From: DASYTH01 sp035762905
GTDB taxonomy: Bacteria > Actinomycetota > Actinomycetes > Mycobacteriales > Pseudonocardiaceae
NCBI RefSeq assembly: GCF_035762905.1
Contig: NZ_DASUCC010000025.1
Location: 1 to 51,254 of the forward strand
Length of the DNA stretch: 51,254 bases
Reading direction: 5' to 3'
Positions 17,701-25,701 of this stretch are shown here, piece after piece. The position numbers and the translations under genes are program-made. Under the pieces are notes generated by a model. It had not been told where the DNA came from. It did not search any database and saw only the letters and a list, made by a program, of their open reading frames with translations. How positions within the stretch are numbered: position 1 is the stretch's first letter; each line of letters starts with the position of its first letter.

Positions 17701-18260
17701 TGAGCGGCCTGCCGGCGTTCTCCGACTACGACCTGAGGCCGACCATCGCCCTCATCCACGCCGAGTCCGGCTCGCTCGCCGAGGCCCGCGCGGTCGCCGC
17801 GGACCTGCTCGACCACCCGGCGCCGCCGCCGGCCTCCCAACTCCAGGTGCAGGTGCTGTGCACGCTGGCGGCGGTCGCCGGCGCGGTGGCCGACGCCGCG
17901 GCGGCGGGCTGGCTCTACGACCGGTTGCGGCCGTGCGGCGGGCTTTTCCTGCTCAACCAGGTGGTCCGGGAGGGGCCGGTCGACCACCAGCTCGGACTGC
18001 TGGCCGCCGCGACCGGCGACCTGGCGGCCGCCGTGGACCATGCCGCGGCCGCCGTGCGCGCGGCCGCGGCGGTGCCGCTGCCGTACTGGGCCGCCGAGGC
18101 CCAGGTGGCCTTGGCGCGGGCCATGATGCGGCGCGCCGGACCGGGTGACGCGACGCGGGCCCGCCCGCTGTTGGAGTGCGCCGACGAGGCCGCCCGGCGG
18201 TTCGGCTTCGCGGGGACGCGGCGCAAGGTGGCGGCGGTCAGCGCTGGTGCAGCGACCTGA
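14751..18260 (+). CDS. SARP/BTAD regulator with AAA ATPase and TPR-like domain
   Basis: 1169-aa transcription regulator of the AfsR/SARP type. Residues ~1-75 are a winged-helix DNA-binding domain (RSQQARVVLAMLVLERARPVRREELSALLWGEE), ~80-235 the BTAD domain (ADRITGRPLLLEADGEWIRERRARL), ~255-620 an AAA ATPase with Walker A GEAGMGKT (293-300) and Walker B LLVVDD (Asp411-412), then TPR-like helices. There is no C-terminal LuxR domain. The reading frame clearly continues upstream as LHITLTGEISIE, matching normal BTAD N-termini, but no ATG/GTG/TTG precedes GTG 14751 in frame; a CTG at 14715 may be the real start. Possible control of the adjacent EEP pair or the FAD oxidoreductase. Confidence 0.88.
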   Translation: MDGVPAGRRQLRSQQARVVLAMLVLERARPVRREELSALLWGEEPPPSWESVLRTAVARVRAAFEDAGLDGRSSVRATSGCYQLSLPGCTVVDLEEAALEVEHAIGALAAGRAAEAVGRLAEADRITGRPLLLEADGEWIRERRARLRELRIRALHALSEARLAAGLPADAAVAAREVIDLDPFRESAHRLLMSVLAGGGNRAQALVAYEQCRQLLAAELGTDPSPETEALFLDLLHAEPGPGGRTSGGPGLPARLGTESGGLLVGRVHELEAVRRRLAPARPGPPAIVLVAGEAGMGKTALVAHAAREADAAGALVLYGRCDEQVTLAYRPVVEGLTQLAAHLPAELVADHLGVYGTGLLRLVPELRPRAALAGSGQGTDPQTERHLLFRAVTALLTRAAADRPVLLVVDDLHWADKPSLLLLRYLATAAEPSRLALVVTYRDTELAAGGAAAGTVHELLRQPDAVRLALTGLADQDLVPLVESAAGRRLGGDAVGWAHAVGRESGGNPFFARELLRHLADRFAAGPASAGWTASGPGAAVGLGLPETVREVVIRRVDRLGERAAGVLTQAAVLGQDFDLVTLAQVVGAGEDEVLDDLDLGIAAGLLVELPGDAGNFAFGHALVQRTLYEQVGVTRRRRLHRRVAQSMEVGAPGAGGARTGELARHWLLGHRPDEARHAADWARRAGEHALSNLAPDQALRWFREAVARLGEATGDGLHIDVLIGLGEAQRGVGDQGYRETLLTAGRLAESAGDTDRLVRAVVANNRGSVSSSGRLDAERVALLESAMSATGDRAHPQRPLLGATLAVELLGTVAARRRRLLADEAVHGARELGDPDVLGRVLAMRFEATWAPSTHHQRLADSAELVGLAATSPDRRLRFLAARLRSLACWESGRTVESDEHLDAECRIADEIGEPYLRWVAALSRAGRLQASSRHAEAEAATGAALRIGSDAGEPDAVLAHGAQLLHLRRQQGRADELLPLLSGLPAFSDYDLRPTIALIHAESGSLAEARAVAADLLDHPAPPPASQLQVQVLCTLAAVAGAVADAAAAGWLYDRLRPCGGLFLLNQVVREGPVDHQLGLLAAATGDLAAAVDHAAAAVRAAAAVPLPYWAAEAQVALARAMMRRAGPGDATRARPLLECADEAARRFGFAGTRRKVAAVSAGAAT

Positions 18261-19842
18261 CCGCCGCCAACCGGTGCTGCAGCGGCGCGTCCGGGAACAT
18301 CACGTCGAGGTAGAAGATGAGAAACATGGCCACGGCGATGGGATGCGCCCCGGGGATGGGGTACTTCGCGCCGAAGGCGTAGTTGGCGATCGCCATCGCC
18401 GAGTCCAGGGCTCCCTCCTCGGAGTCGGTGGTCGTGTTGTTGCCGGCGAAGTAGACGTTGGTGTCTCGCTGTCCCGGATAGTCGAACCGGCCGAGGCCCT
18501 GGGCCAGGTGCAGGCTCGACTTCGGACCGCCCATGAACGATGCCGCCCACATGCCGTGGGTCCACGTCTGGCTGAACAGGACGCTGGCCGGGTCGGGCAT
18601 CCGGGTGTTCTCGGCGGTGTCGCCGTACATCGTCAGGTAGAGGCCGTCGGCGGCGGGGTCGTCGAGAAGGTTCTTGAGGATGTAGGTGGTGAAGGTCCGG
18701 GCGAGGTCGTAACCCGGGGCCGCACGGGTGGGCGCGTAGTAGGCGGTGAACTGCAGCGTCTCGAGCTGCTCGGTCAGGTCGGGCGAGAGGATGGTCTCGT
18801 CGGTGTGGATGTAGCACGCGCCGGGGAGCAACGGCCACTGCGCCGGGTCGATGTAGGAGGCGTAGAGCTCGCGCCAGAGCGCGGCGTTGTGCGGGTTGTC
18901 CAGCAGCGCGGCGCAGGTCCACATGTCGGTGGTGAGGACGACCTTGTCGAACGTCTCCTCGTGCTCGCCCTGCGCGTCGGTCCAGACCACGTGCACCGGG
19001 TTGCCCGGAGTCTCCCGGTCCGTCCAGACCGCGGTGACCGTGGCGCCGAGGCGGACGTCGGCGGTCAGCGTCCGCTGTGCGAGGTCGCTCATGGTCTGCA
19101 CCCACGTGGAGCTTCCAGGATCGAACCGCGCCCAGCCGGTGCCCGGCTTGGTGAACGCCGCCAGCGGCGTCGGCAGTCCGGGGATCGTCGCGAACAGCGG
19201 AACGACGTCGCCGAAGGTCACCTGGTCGAGGTCCGCGCTGCCGTAGCCGTTCATGATGCTCATGTAGGGCGAGACGAGGAAGTCCACGAACCGCTGCTGG
19301 TCGGCGAGCACGATCGGTGGGTCGGCGAAAAAGTCCGCCAGTGTCCGCTCGCCCCACCCCAGGAAAAGGGCTGCTTCGATGAAATCCTGGAAGCGAGCGG
19401 CGTCGGCGGCCATGTCCGCGTCGTAGAGCGCGAAGTTCGGACCGTGCTGGTATGCCGGAAAATTGCCCCAGTTGCGCGGCGCTCCCGTGTGCGGGTTACG
19501 GGGGAACGCACACGCCACCTCGAGCACGTCGAAGGGCGTCAGGCCCACCCGCTGCTGGAACTCGGGAAGACCGAGCATCGCCGCCACGTTGGGGTAGAGC
19601 ATCGGCGCGACGAACTGTACGCCGATGTCGACAGGAATGGTCACACCGCGGTAGTCGATCGGCACGGTCATCGAGTGGCCGCCGAGCGCGGATCCATTGT
19701 GGAGCAAGGTTGCCTGCCACCGCTGGCAGACAACGGGATCCTGTGCAAGCGTCCACAGTAGAGCGGTCCCCGTCGCCCCACCGCCGACCACACAAGCCTT
19801 CGCCAATGCCAAAGCCTCTCCGATCCGTCCCGTTCGGAGCAT
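18238..19842 (-). CDS. FAD/NAD(P)-dependent oxidoreductase, amine oxidase-like
   Basis: 534-aa flavoprotein with a Rossmann dinucleotide motif near the N-terminus (CVVGGGATGTALLWTLA, Gly triplet at ~19-24) and a C-terminal FAD motif NVYFAGNNTTTDSEEGALDSAMAIANYA, the arrangement of the amine oxidase/phytoene desaturase superfamily. A hydrophobic end (AVAMFLIFYLDVMF) could associate with membrane. It overlaps the end of the SARP gene by 23 bp tail-to-tail. Start ATG 19842. Substrate unknown. Confidence 0.82.
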   Translation of the reverse strand: MLRTGRIGEALALAKACVVGGGATGTALLWTLAQDPVVCQRWQATLLHNGSALGGHSMTVPIDYRGVTIPVDIGVQFVAPMLYPNVAAMLGLPEFQQRVGLTPFDVLEVACAFPRNPHTGAPRNWGNFPAYQHGPNFALYDADMAADAARFQDFIEAALFLGWGERTLADFFADPPIVLADQQRFVDFLVSPYMSIMNGYGSADLDQVTFGDVVPLFATIPGLPTPLAAFTKPGTGWARFDPGSSTWVQTMSDLAQRTLTADVRLGATVTAVWTDRETPGNPVHVVWTDAQGEHEETFDKVVLTTDMWTCAALLDNPHNAALWRELYASYIDPAQWPLLPGACYIHTDETILSPDLTEQLETLQFTAYYAPTRAAPGYDLARTFTTYILKNLLDDPAADGLYLTMYGDTAENTRMPDPASVLFSQTWTHGMWAASFMGGPKSSLHLAQGLGRFDYPGQRDTNVYFAGNNTTTDSEEGALDSAMAIANYAFGAKYPIPGAHPIAVAMFLIFYLDVMFPDAPLQHRLAAVRSLHQR

Positions 19843-20222
19843 AGCCTCACCCCGCCGGGCCGGCCGCCCGAACGTTTCGTACCCAAAGACCGAGTGTGCG
19901 GCTCGCCGGGGGCGTCGGCGAGCATCGGCCGTCCGGTCCAGAAGGTGGTTGGCATCAACGTGAGGCCGCGGCCGCGCAGCCGGATTCCCGGTGCTGGGGG
20001 GTGTCGATCTCCGGGCGGGCGTCGTGCCAGCGGGCGCCCGGCACGAGGTTGGTCAGCATGTCGACGGTTCCCTGCCGGGCCTGCCGCCGCGGCGTCCGGC
20101 ATCCACGACGGAACAGGCCCCACCGTCGGCACCGAACCACGGGTTGGTCTCCCGGCGCGCCTGAGCACGCGTCAGGCCGTGCGTACCCGGGCGGGTCGGG
20201 CGTGCGAGCTGAGCTCGAGGCA
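19843..20222. other. Gene-free interval
   Basis: About 380 bp between the FAD oxidoreductase start and the antiporter stop. Short reverse frames exist (for example one ending near 19955 with NLVPGARWHDARPEIDTP) but show no start signal or recognisable domain. Promoter DNA for the oxidoreductase must lie at the left end; no clear hexamers were seen. Confidence 0.4.
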
Positions 20223-21809
20223 TTAGTCGAGGATCTCCCGGCGGGCCAGGCGGACCTCTTCGGTGTCCAGTTTGGACTGGATGAGTCGCAGCACGGTGTC
20301 GTCGATGTCGCGCTGGTCGCGCAGGCGCACGACGATGGCGCGCTTGTGGGCGATCAACTCCAGGCGCAGGGCGGTGTACTCGGCTTCGGCGCGCAGCAGC
20401 TGCTCGGTCTCGTCGGCGTCCGGGGCGGAGCTGACCACCTGCCGGTGGTGGTCGTACTCGGCGCGTACCCGGGTGAGTACCGGTTCGCTGGTCTGCAGCC
20501 GGGCGGCGATCTCCGGCAGTGCGGCGTAGGCGGACTCCGAGGCGGTCGCCTCGGCCAGCCGGCGCTCCTCGGCCAGCGCGGTGTCGGCGGGCAACCGGGC
20601 CCAGCGCACCACCGCCGGCAGCACCAGCGCCTGTAGCACCAGGGTGACCACGACGACGCCGGAGGTGATCAGCACGATCTGATCCCGGTCCGGGAACGGC
20701 GTGCCTGAGCTGGTCGTTTCCGGCACGGCCAGCGCGGCGGCCAACGACACCGCGCCACGGAACCCGCTCACCGCGCTGACCATCCGCTGCCGGGCGCCGA
20801 CCCGGCGCAGTCGCTGCTGCGGGCGCCGGTCGATCATCCGGATCAGGTACGGCATGGTGTAGTTCCAGAGGAACCGGGTGCCGATCACGGCCGCCGAGAC
20901 CAGCCCGATCGCGCCGAGTGCGGTGATCACCTCGGCCCGGTCCAGATCGCCGATCACCGCGTGCGCCTGCAGTCCGATGAGGACGAACAGCGCACCGTTG
21001 AGCACGAACGTGGCCAGCCGCCAGAATGCCTCGGCCTGCTGGCGGGTATCGGCCCGGACCAACCGCGGCCCGATCTGGCTCAACGTCAACCCGCACACCA
21101 CGACCGCGAGCACCCCGGAGGCATGTACCGACTCGGCCAGCAGAAACGCGGTGAACGGGGTCAGCAGGCTGACCAGGTTCTCGTGCAACGGATTGTCCAA
21201 CCGGCGCCGCGCCTGCACCGCCAGCCAGGCGGCCAGCAGCCCGGCCAGCGCACCCCCGGCGTAGGCCAGCAACACCCGCAGGCCGACCTGCCCGGCGTCG
21301 AACTCCACCTGGCCGGCGGTGACCGCCACGGCCACCCCGAAGATCACCAGCGCGGTGCCGTCGTTGATCAGGCTCTCGGCCCGCAGGACCGTCATGGTCC
21401 GCCGGGGCAGCGCCCGCGCGATCACCCCGACCGCGGTGGCGTCGGTCGGCGCCACCGCGGCGCCGAGCACCCACGCCGGCCCCCAGCCCAACCCCAACTC
21501 ATGGGCGACCACCGCCACCACCGCCGCGGTGGCCACCACCAACGCGGTGCTCGCCAGCACGATCGGCCGCAAGTTGCTGCGGATCTCCCGCAACGAGGTG
21601 GTCAGGCTCTCCCAGTACAGCAGCGCCGGCAGGAACAGCAGCAGCATCACCTCCGGCGGCAGGCTGATCCCCCGCAACGCCGGAACGAACCCCACCAGCA
21701 CACCGAAGGCCAGCAGCAGCACCGGCGGCGCGACCCGCAACCGCTCCGCGGCCACACTGCACACCAGCACCGCCACCCCCAGCACAACGACAAGCTCCAG
21801 TCCCAGCAA
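20223..21809 (-). CDS. Na+/H+ antiporter, CPA1/NhaP type
   Basis: 528-aa integral membrane protein with about 12 hydrophobic segments in the first ~400 residues. Diagnostic CPA1 motifs: FLPALLYWESL, APTDATAVGVIAR, and ESLINDGTALVIFGVAV with the ion-binding Asn-Asp pair, plus GFRGAVSLAAALAVP. The C-terminal ~120 residues are a charged cytoplasmic helical tail (EYDHHRQV...TLRLIQ). Start TTG 21809 with GGAGG 6 nt upstream. Role: exchange of Na+ (or K+) for H+ in pH and salt homeostasis. Confidence 0.93.
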   Translation of the reverse strand: MLGLELVVVLGVAVLVCSVAAERLRVAPPVLLLAFGVLVGFVPALRGISLPPEVMLLLFLPALLYWESLTTSLREIRSNLRPIVLASTALVVATAAVVAVVAHELGLGWGPAWVLGAAVAPTDATAVGVIARALPRRTMTVLRAESLINDGTALVIFGVAVAVTAGQVEFDAGQVGLRVLLAYAGGALAGLLAAWLAVQARRRLDNPLHENLVSLLTPFTAFLLAESVHASGVLAVVVCGLTLSQIGPRLVRADTRQQAEAFWRLATFVLNGALFVLIGLQAHAVIGDLDRAEVITALGAIGLVSAAVIGTRFLWNYTMPYLIRMIDRRPQQRLRRVGARQRMVSAVSGFRGAVSLAAALAVPETTSSGTPFPDRDQIVLITSGVVVVTLVLQALVLPAVVRWARLPADTALAEERRLAEATASESAYAALPEIAARLQTSEPVLTRVRAEYDHHRQVVSSAPDADETEQLLRAEAEYTALRLELIAHKRAIVVRLRDQRDIDDTVLRLIQSKLDTEEVRLARREILD

Positions 21810-21963
21810 GGCACCCCTCCCGACCCGACACCCCGATCATCACGGCATCGTCGAACAACGCCGGGCGGTGCACAAATCATCCGGGACGCCGCGGATCCGG
21901 CCGCCGATCCTGTGCCCGGTCGACGGGCTGCGCCCGGCGACGCCGACCGCAGCCGGCGGTCGG

Positions 21964-22005
21964 CCGGGTCCGGCCAATGGCCCGTTTCGGACAGGTGGTG
22001 TCCGA
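21964..22005. promoter_or_regulatory. Palindromic operator shared with the biosynthetic operon
   Basis: Arms CCGGGTCCGGCC (21964-21975) and GGCCCGTTTCGG (21979-21990) form an imperfect palindrome around AAT. Aligned over 32 bp with 24057-24088 it differs at only about six positions. A second perfect repeat, TCGGACA / TGTCCGA (21987-22005), abuts it. The site is ~65 bp upstream of the secreted-protein gene at 22056. Confidence 0.65.
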
Positions 22006-22055
22006 TGCGCGCACGTACGTTGGCGGCGTAAGCGGGCTATTGAGGGGGAACGTAG

Positions 22056-23006
22056 ATGAAACGCTTTACGGTTTCACTGGCGCGCGGCCGGGTTCGCGTG
22101 TTTTTTGCGGTACTGCTCATCGGGCCGGTGATTTTCGCACCGAAAGCGGTTGCCGATGAGGATTGTGACCCCCGGCACATCTTCGCCGTAGACGCACGGT
22201 CCGGGCATCTGATGGAGATGCCGTTCTGTTCGGCAACCGGAGAATTCGGCCCGAAAACCGACGTCGACGCCGGAGATTGGCGACCGTATTCGCACGTCTT
22301 CGCGGTCGACGCGGGCCCGGCCACCCTGGTTTACGCCACGACGCCGGCCGGCGAGTTGTGGTGGCGGCGGCAGGAACGAGCCGGCACGGTATTGAAGGCA
22401 CCCGTTCGGGTCGGCGTTTCGATCAATTGGGCGCAGTCCGTGGTATTCGCCTCGGCGCCGGGTTACCTGCATATCGGTGAGTACGGCCGCTCGCTGCGCA
22501 CCTACCGGCAACCCGACTGGGCGTCGGGCGGCGAGCCGATGTCGGAAACGGACAGCCTCTTCGATACGTTTCGTGGTCCGCTGGTTACCGGGTTGACCGC
22601 CCGGGGATTCGCCACAGGTTTCTGGAACGGCACGAACTATCGACTGTGGCGGGACCCGCTTTACGGGTACCAGGACATCTGGTACCCGAGCGGCCGGGTG
22701 CCGTTCGGGGTGAGTGGTGTGGTCGGCGACGGCTACTGGCTGTTCGGCGTCCACCCCAGCGGCGAAATCATGCTCATGGCACAGCCGCCGGACGGCCCGA
22801 CCAGCCCACCGCAGTGTCTGCTCTTCGATACCAACAACTGGCGGGTGCACCGGGTCGTCCCTGGCACGTTCGGGCGGGTGATCGTCCCGGTCGCCGCCGA
22901 CGGCGGAACGGCGGTTCCGGCGGTCGCACCGCCACCGGCCCGGACCTCGACGCCGGTTCGGCTGTGTGCCCCGGTGCAGTTGTCGCTGCCGTGGGAATGG
23001 CAGTAA
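22056..23006 (+). CDS. Secreted protein, possibly tachylectin-like beta-propeller
   Basis: 316-aa protein with a Sec signal peptide (basic MKRFTVSLARGRVR, hydrophobic VFFAVLLIGPVIF, probable cleavage after KAVA). The mature part has recurring aromatic-rich strands: HIFAVDARSGHLMEM, HVFAVDAGPATLVYATTPAGELWWRRQ, GYLHIGEYGRSLRTY. These resemble tachylectin-like propeller blades, but I cannot confirm the fold. Four cysteines may form disulphides. GGGGGAA precedes ATG 22056. Its promoter carries the palindrome found before the biosynthetic operon, so co-regulation by the LuxR protein is inferred; binding of a substrate or cell surface is one possibility. Confidence 0.75.
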   Translation: MKRFTVSLARGRVRVFFAVLLIGPVIFAPKAVADEDCDPRHIFAVDARSGHLMEMPFCSATGEFGPKTDVDAGDWRPYSHVFAVDAGPATLVYATTPAGELWWRRQERAGTVLKAPVRVGVSINWAQSVVFASAPGYLHIGEYGRSLRTYRQPDWASGGEPMSETDSLFDTFRGPLVTGLTARGFATGFWNGTNYRLWRDPLYGYQDIWYPSGRVPFGVSGVVGDGYWLFGVHPSGEIMLMAQPPDGPTSPPQCLLFDTNNWRVHRVVPGTFGRVIVPVAADGGTAVPAVAPPPARTSTPVRLCAPVQLSLPWEWQ

Positions 23007-23017
23007 CCCCAGGGGAT

Positions 23018-23069
23018 CCGCGGTCCGGGGCGGCGGGTGCTCAGTCCACCCAGCCGTCCCGGACCGCGG
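23018..23069. terminator. Bidirectional hairpin between convergent genes
   Basis: Perfect 12-bp arms CCGCGGTCCGGG (23018-23029) and CCCGGACCGCGG (23058-23069). The 28-nt loop contains a further weaker stem (CGGCGGGTG with CCACCCAGCCG). The right arm lies inside the 3' end of the LuxR gene, so it can terminate both convergent transcripts. Confidence 0.65.
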
Positions 23070-24006
23070 CAACGGCCAGCGTGACCCGGTTGCTCGCACC
23101 GAAGATCTCCAGCAGCGCCCCCACGTGCCGGCGCACGGTTCGTTCGCTGATGCCGAGATGCCGTGCGATCGCGGTGTCCGTCATTCCGGTCAGGACCAGG
23201 CGCAACACCTGGTCCTGCTCCGGCGGAAACCGGGACGGCTTGCCGTCCATCGACACCGATCTGTTCCACAGCAGCTCGAAGTAGGTCCGGAACGCCGCGG
23301 TGATCACCGGGGCCCGGACCAGCAGTGCGCCCTCCATCCCGGTCGGCCCGAGCGGCAGCAGCGCCGCCCGCTCGTCGACCAGCACCATCTTCATCGGCAA
23401 CTCCGGGCAGACCCGGCACTGCCAGCCCGCGTCCAGACTGGTGCGCAGCATGTCCTGCGCGCCGGTCACCTCCAACGCGGCGCGGGTGTAGATGTTGCGG
23501 AACCGGACCCCGCGTTCGAGCACCTCGGCCGGCGGCCGGCGGGCCGAGCGCGGGTCCGGCGGCCGGGTGAACCGACCGGTCTCCAGGCTGGCCACATCGT
23601 GCTGCGCCGACAGGCACAGCTCCACCGACAGCGCGCTGATCTCGTCCCGGTCGGTGATCACCCGCACCAGGTCCGGCGAGTCCTCCACCGGGTGCGTTGC
23701 GGACAAATAGGTTTGTTGCAGCGCCTGCATCTCGTCGCGCAAGCGCAGCAACGTCTGGTATTGGTCGAGGATCACCCGCTGTCTGGTGAGGATCGCGTTG
23801 TCGACCGCCCTGATCGGCTCGACCGGCATGAGTACCGGCCGGTCGACGTACCGTTCACGCGCGAATCCCTTATCGACCAATTCACGCACAGCATCGGCGC
23901 CTAGCACATCCGTCTGATCCGCGAGCGGTACGCCGCCGGTGACGATTAGCCGCTCGTAGAGCCGCACCGCCGGCTCTGAGAGTACACTGGTCAGCCCCGT
24001 TCTCAT
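23041..24006 (-). CDS. LuxR-family regulator of the biosynthetic locus
   Basis: 321-aa regulator. The C-terminal ~65 residues are a LuxR helix-turn-helix (PPEQDQVLRLVLTGMTDTAIARHLGISERTVRRHVGALLEIFGASNRVTLAVAAVRDGW). The N-terminus (LSEPAVRLYERLIVTGGVPLADQTDVLGADAVRELVDKGF) looks like a TrmB-like degenerate winged helix, the architecture of many actinomycete cluster regulators. No PAS, ATPase or autoinducer domain is recognised. Start ATG 24006 (MRTGLTS) is preferred; longer frames run into the operator region. It diverges from the N-hydroxylase operon across the palindromes at 24060-24111. Confidence 0.87.
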   Translation of the reverse strand: MRTGLTSVLSEPAVRLYERLIVTGGVPLADQTDVLGADAVRELVDKGFARERYVDRPVLMPVEPIRAVDNAILTRQRVILDQYQTLLRLRDEMQALQQTYLSATHPVEDSPDLVRVITDRDEISALSVELCLSAQHDVASLETGRFTRPPDPRSARRPPAEVLERGVRFRNIYTRAALEVTGAQDMLRTSLDAGWQCRVCPELPMKMVLVDERAALLPLGPTGMEGALLVRAPVITAAFRTYFELLWNRSVSMDGKPSRFPPEQDQVLRLVLTGMTDTAIARHLGISERTVRRHVGALLEIFGASNRVTLAVAAVRDGWVD

Positions 24007-24059
24007 TTGCCCCTGCCTGGTTCCGAGGCCGCCGCGACCGCGAGTGTACCCCCTTGTGG

Positions 24060-24111
24060 CCGGATCCGGCCATTGGCCCGATCCGGATTGCGCAACGGCC
24101 CGGATCGGGCC
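24060..24111. promoter_or_regulatory. Triple half-site operator between LuxR gene and NRPS operon
   Basis: Three copies of a 12-bp half-site close to GGCCCGATCCGG. They are 24060-24071 (inverted, one mismatch), 24075-24086 (direct) and 24100-24111 (inverted, exact). The first two form an imperfect palindrome around ATT, matching the 21964-21990 site. It is placed in the 175-bp divergent gap and is the likely binding site of the LuxR protein. Confidence 0.7.
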
Positions 24112-24181
24112 GCCGCCGCGATTAGGCTGGCGGCCGAATTCCTCGAAACACAACCACTATTCGGAAAACGATGGAGCATGC

Positions 24182-25525
24182 ATGCCCGCACGGGGAGACA
24201 GCTGGTATGACGTGGTGGGAATCGGATTCGGACCGGCGAACATCGCGTTGGCAATCGCACTCGAAGAGTTGTGGCCGCAGGCGCGGGTAAAGTTTCTGGA
24301 AAAGGAGTCCGGACCCTGTTGGCAGCCGGCCATGCTGCTCGACGGCGCCGATATCCAGAACAACCCGGTGCGGGACCTGGTGACGCCACGGAATCCGCGC
24401 AGCCGCTACACGTTCGTCAACTATCTGCACGAGAACGGCCGGCTGTTCAGGTATCTGAACCTGCCCGACCACTATCCGCTGCGCAAGGAGTATGCGCGGT
24501 ACGTCCAGTGGGTGGCCAATCATGTGCCGGCCGACGTGGACTACGCCATGGAGGTCGCCGCGGTGCGGCTGACCGGGCCGGACGGCGGGCACCCGGCGGT
24601 CGAGGTCGAGACGGCCGGCGGCGAGCTGATCCGCGCCGGCGCGGTGGTGATCGCCACCGGGCGCTCGGCCTACGTCCCCCCGGTCTTCGCCGGGCTCGTC
24701 GGGCCGGACGTGCTGCACTCGTCCACGTACCTGGACGGGATCGCCGGCCTGCCCGCCGACCATGACGGCACCCTGGCCGTGGTCGGCGCGAGCCAGAGCT
24801 CCATCGAGATCGTGCTGGATCTGGCCGCGCGATTCCCGCGGGCGAAGATCGTCAACATCATGACCGCCTTCGGCTACCGGCTGAAGGACACCAGCCCGTT
24901 CTCCGAAGAGGTGTACTTCCCGGAGTTCGTCGACTACTACTTTCACGCCTCGCCGGCCGGCAAGGACCGGTTGCGCACCCAGCTGCGGCCGACCAACTAC
25001 TCCTCGGCCGACCGGGACGTGATCGACCGGCTCTACTCGCTGATGTACGAGGACGAGCTGGACGGCCGCAACCGGGTCACGATGCGCACCAACCAGTACA
25101 TCGATGGCGCGTGGCGCTCGTCCGGTCCGGTCACGATCTCGATGACCGAACAGATCACCGGCGAGCGGGAGCGGATCACGGCGGACCGGGTGGTCCTGGC
25201 CACCGGCTACCGCGACCTCGGCGGGCACGACCGCGCCGAGCGCGTTCCGGCGCTGCTCGCCGGGCTGGCCGGGGTGCTGCGGATCGACGACGAGCTGGGG
25301 CTGTCGGTCGGCCTGGACTACCGGGTCGGCACCGAGCCCGGCGTGCCGCCGATCTACGTCAACGGCCTCTGCGAGACCAGCCACGGGCTCGGCGACGCCG
25401 GGTCGTTCAGCCTGCTTGCCCTGCGCTCCAAGGCAATCACCGAGAGCCTGCACGTCGCATTGGCCACCGCCGGCCGCAACGGCGCACCGGGTCATGCGGC
25501 GCTGGCCGGAAAGGAGGCGTCATGA
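24182..25525 (+). CDS. Flavin-dependent amine N-hydroxylase (SidA/IucD/PvdA family)
   Basis: 447-aa class B flavin monooxygenase of the lysine/ornithine N-hydroxylase family, using FAD, NADPH and O2 to hydroxylate a side-chain amine. Motifs: FAD-binding GIGFGPANIALA (residues 13-24), NQDK-type start WQPAMLLDGADIQNNPVRDL, NADPH-binding VVGASQSSIEIVLDL, and VVLATGYRDL near the C-terminus. With the diaminobutyrate aminotransferase downstream, the likely substrate is 2,4-diaminobutyrate rather than Lys or Orn (inference). GGAG lies 6 nt before ATG 24182. It is the first gene of the operon; its stop overlaps the next ATG. Confidence 0.93.
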   Translation: MPARGDSWYDVVGIGFGPANIALAIALEELWPQARVKFLEKESGPCWQPAMLLDGADIQNNPVRDLVTPRNPRSRYTFVNYLHENGRLFRYLNLPDHYPLRKEYARYVQWVANHVPADVDYAMEVAAVRLTGPDGGHPAVEVETAGGELIRAGAVVIATGRSAYVPPVFAGLVGPDVLHSSTYLDGIAGLPADHDGTLAVVGASQSSIEIVLDLAARFPRAKIVNIMTAFGYRLKDTSPFSEEVYFPEFVDYYFHASPAGKDRLRTQLRPTNYSSADRDVIDRLYSLMYEDELDGRNRVTMRTNQYIDGAWRSSGPVTISMTEQITGERERITADRVVLATGYRDLGGHDRAERVPALLAGLAGVLRIDDELGLSVGLDYRVGTEPGVPPIYVNGLCETSHGLGDAGSFSLLALRSKAITESLHVALATAGRNGAPGHAALAGKEAS

Positions 25526-25701
25526 CACCCCTTGTGTCAACGCCAAGCCGCCGCTGGGCGCGGAGCCTGTTCGAGCCGGGTGGCCGCCAACCGCACCCAA
25601 GGGGAACGGAACGCGACCCAGCCACCGGCACACGCCGAAATCGACGGTGCCGACCCAACGTGACCACCACGGTAAATTCCGGAGAGGCGGACCAGCCATG
25701 A
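25522..25701 (+). CDS. 59-aa small ORF, coupled at both ends
   Basis: Small Arg/Thr/Pro-rich frame with no recognised family. It starts at ATG 25522, inside the stop of the N-hydroxylase (ATGA), behind a very strong AAAGGAGG 5 nt upstream, and ends with TGA at 25699-25701 inside the ATG of the aminotransferase (ATGA again). An inverted repeat TGACAC / GTGTCA (25523-25540) lies over its 5' end. The double coupling argues for real translation. It may be a small protein or merely a translational bridge; it does not resemble MbtH. Confidence 0.5.
   Translation: MTPLVSTPSRRWARSLFEPGGRQPHPRGTERDPATGTRRNRRCRPNVTTTVNSGEADQP

Noticed and set aside
24007..24181. Iron box (DmdR/IdeR type) before the N-hydroxylase
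   Set aside because: No TTAGGTTAGGCTAACCTAA-like sequence is present; the symmetrical element is GC-rich and matches the LuxR-linked palindrome instead. A siderophore role is therefore not supported by regulation.
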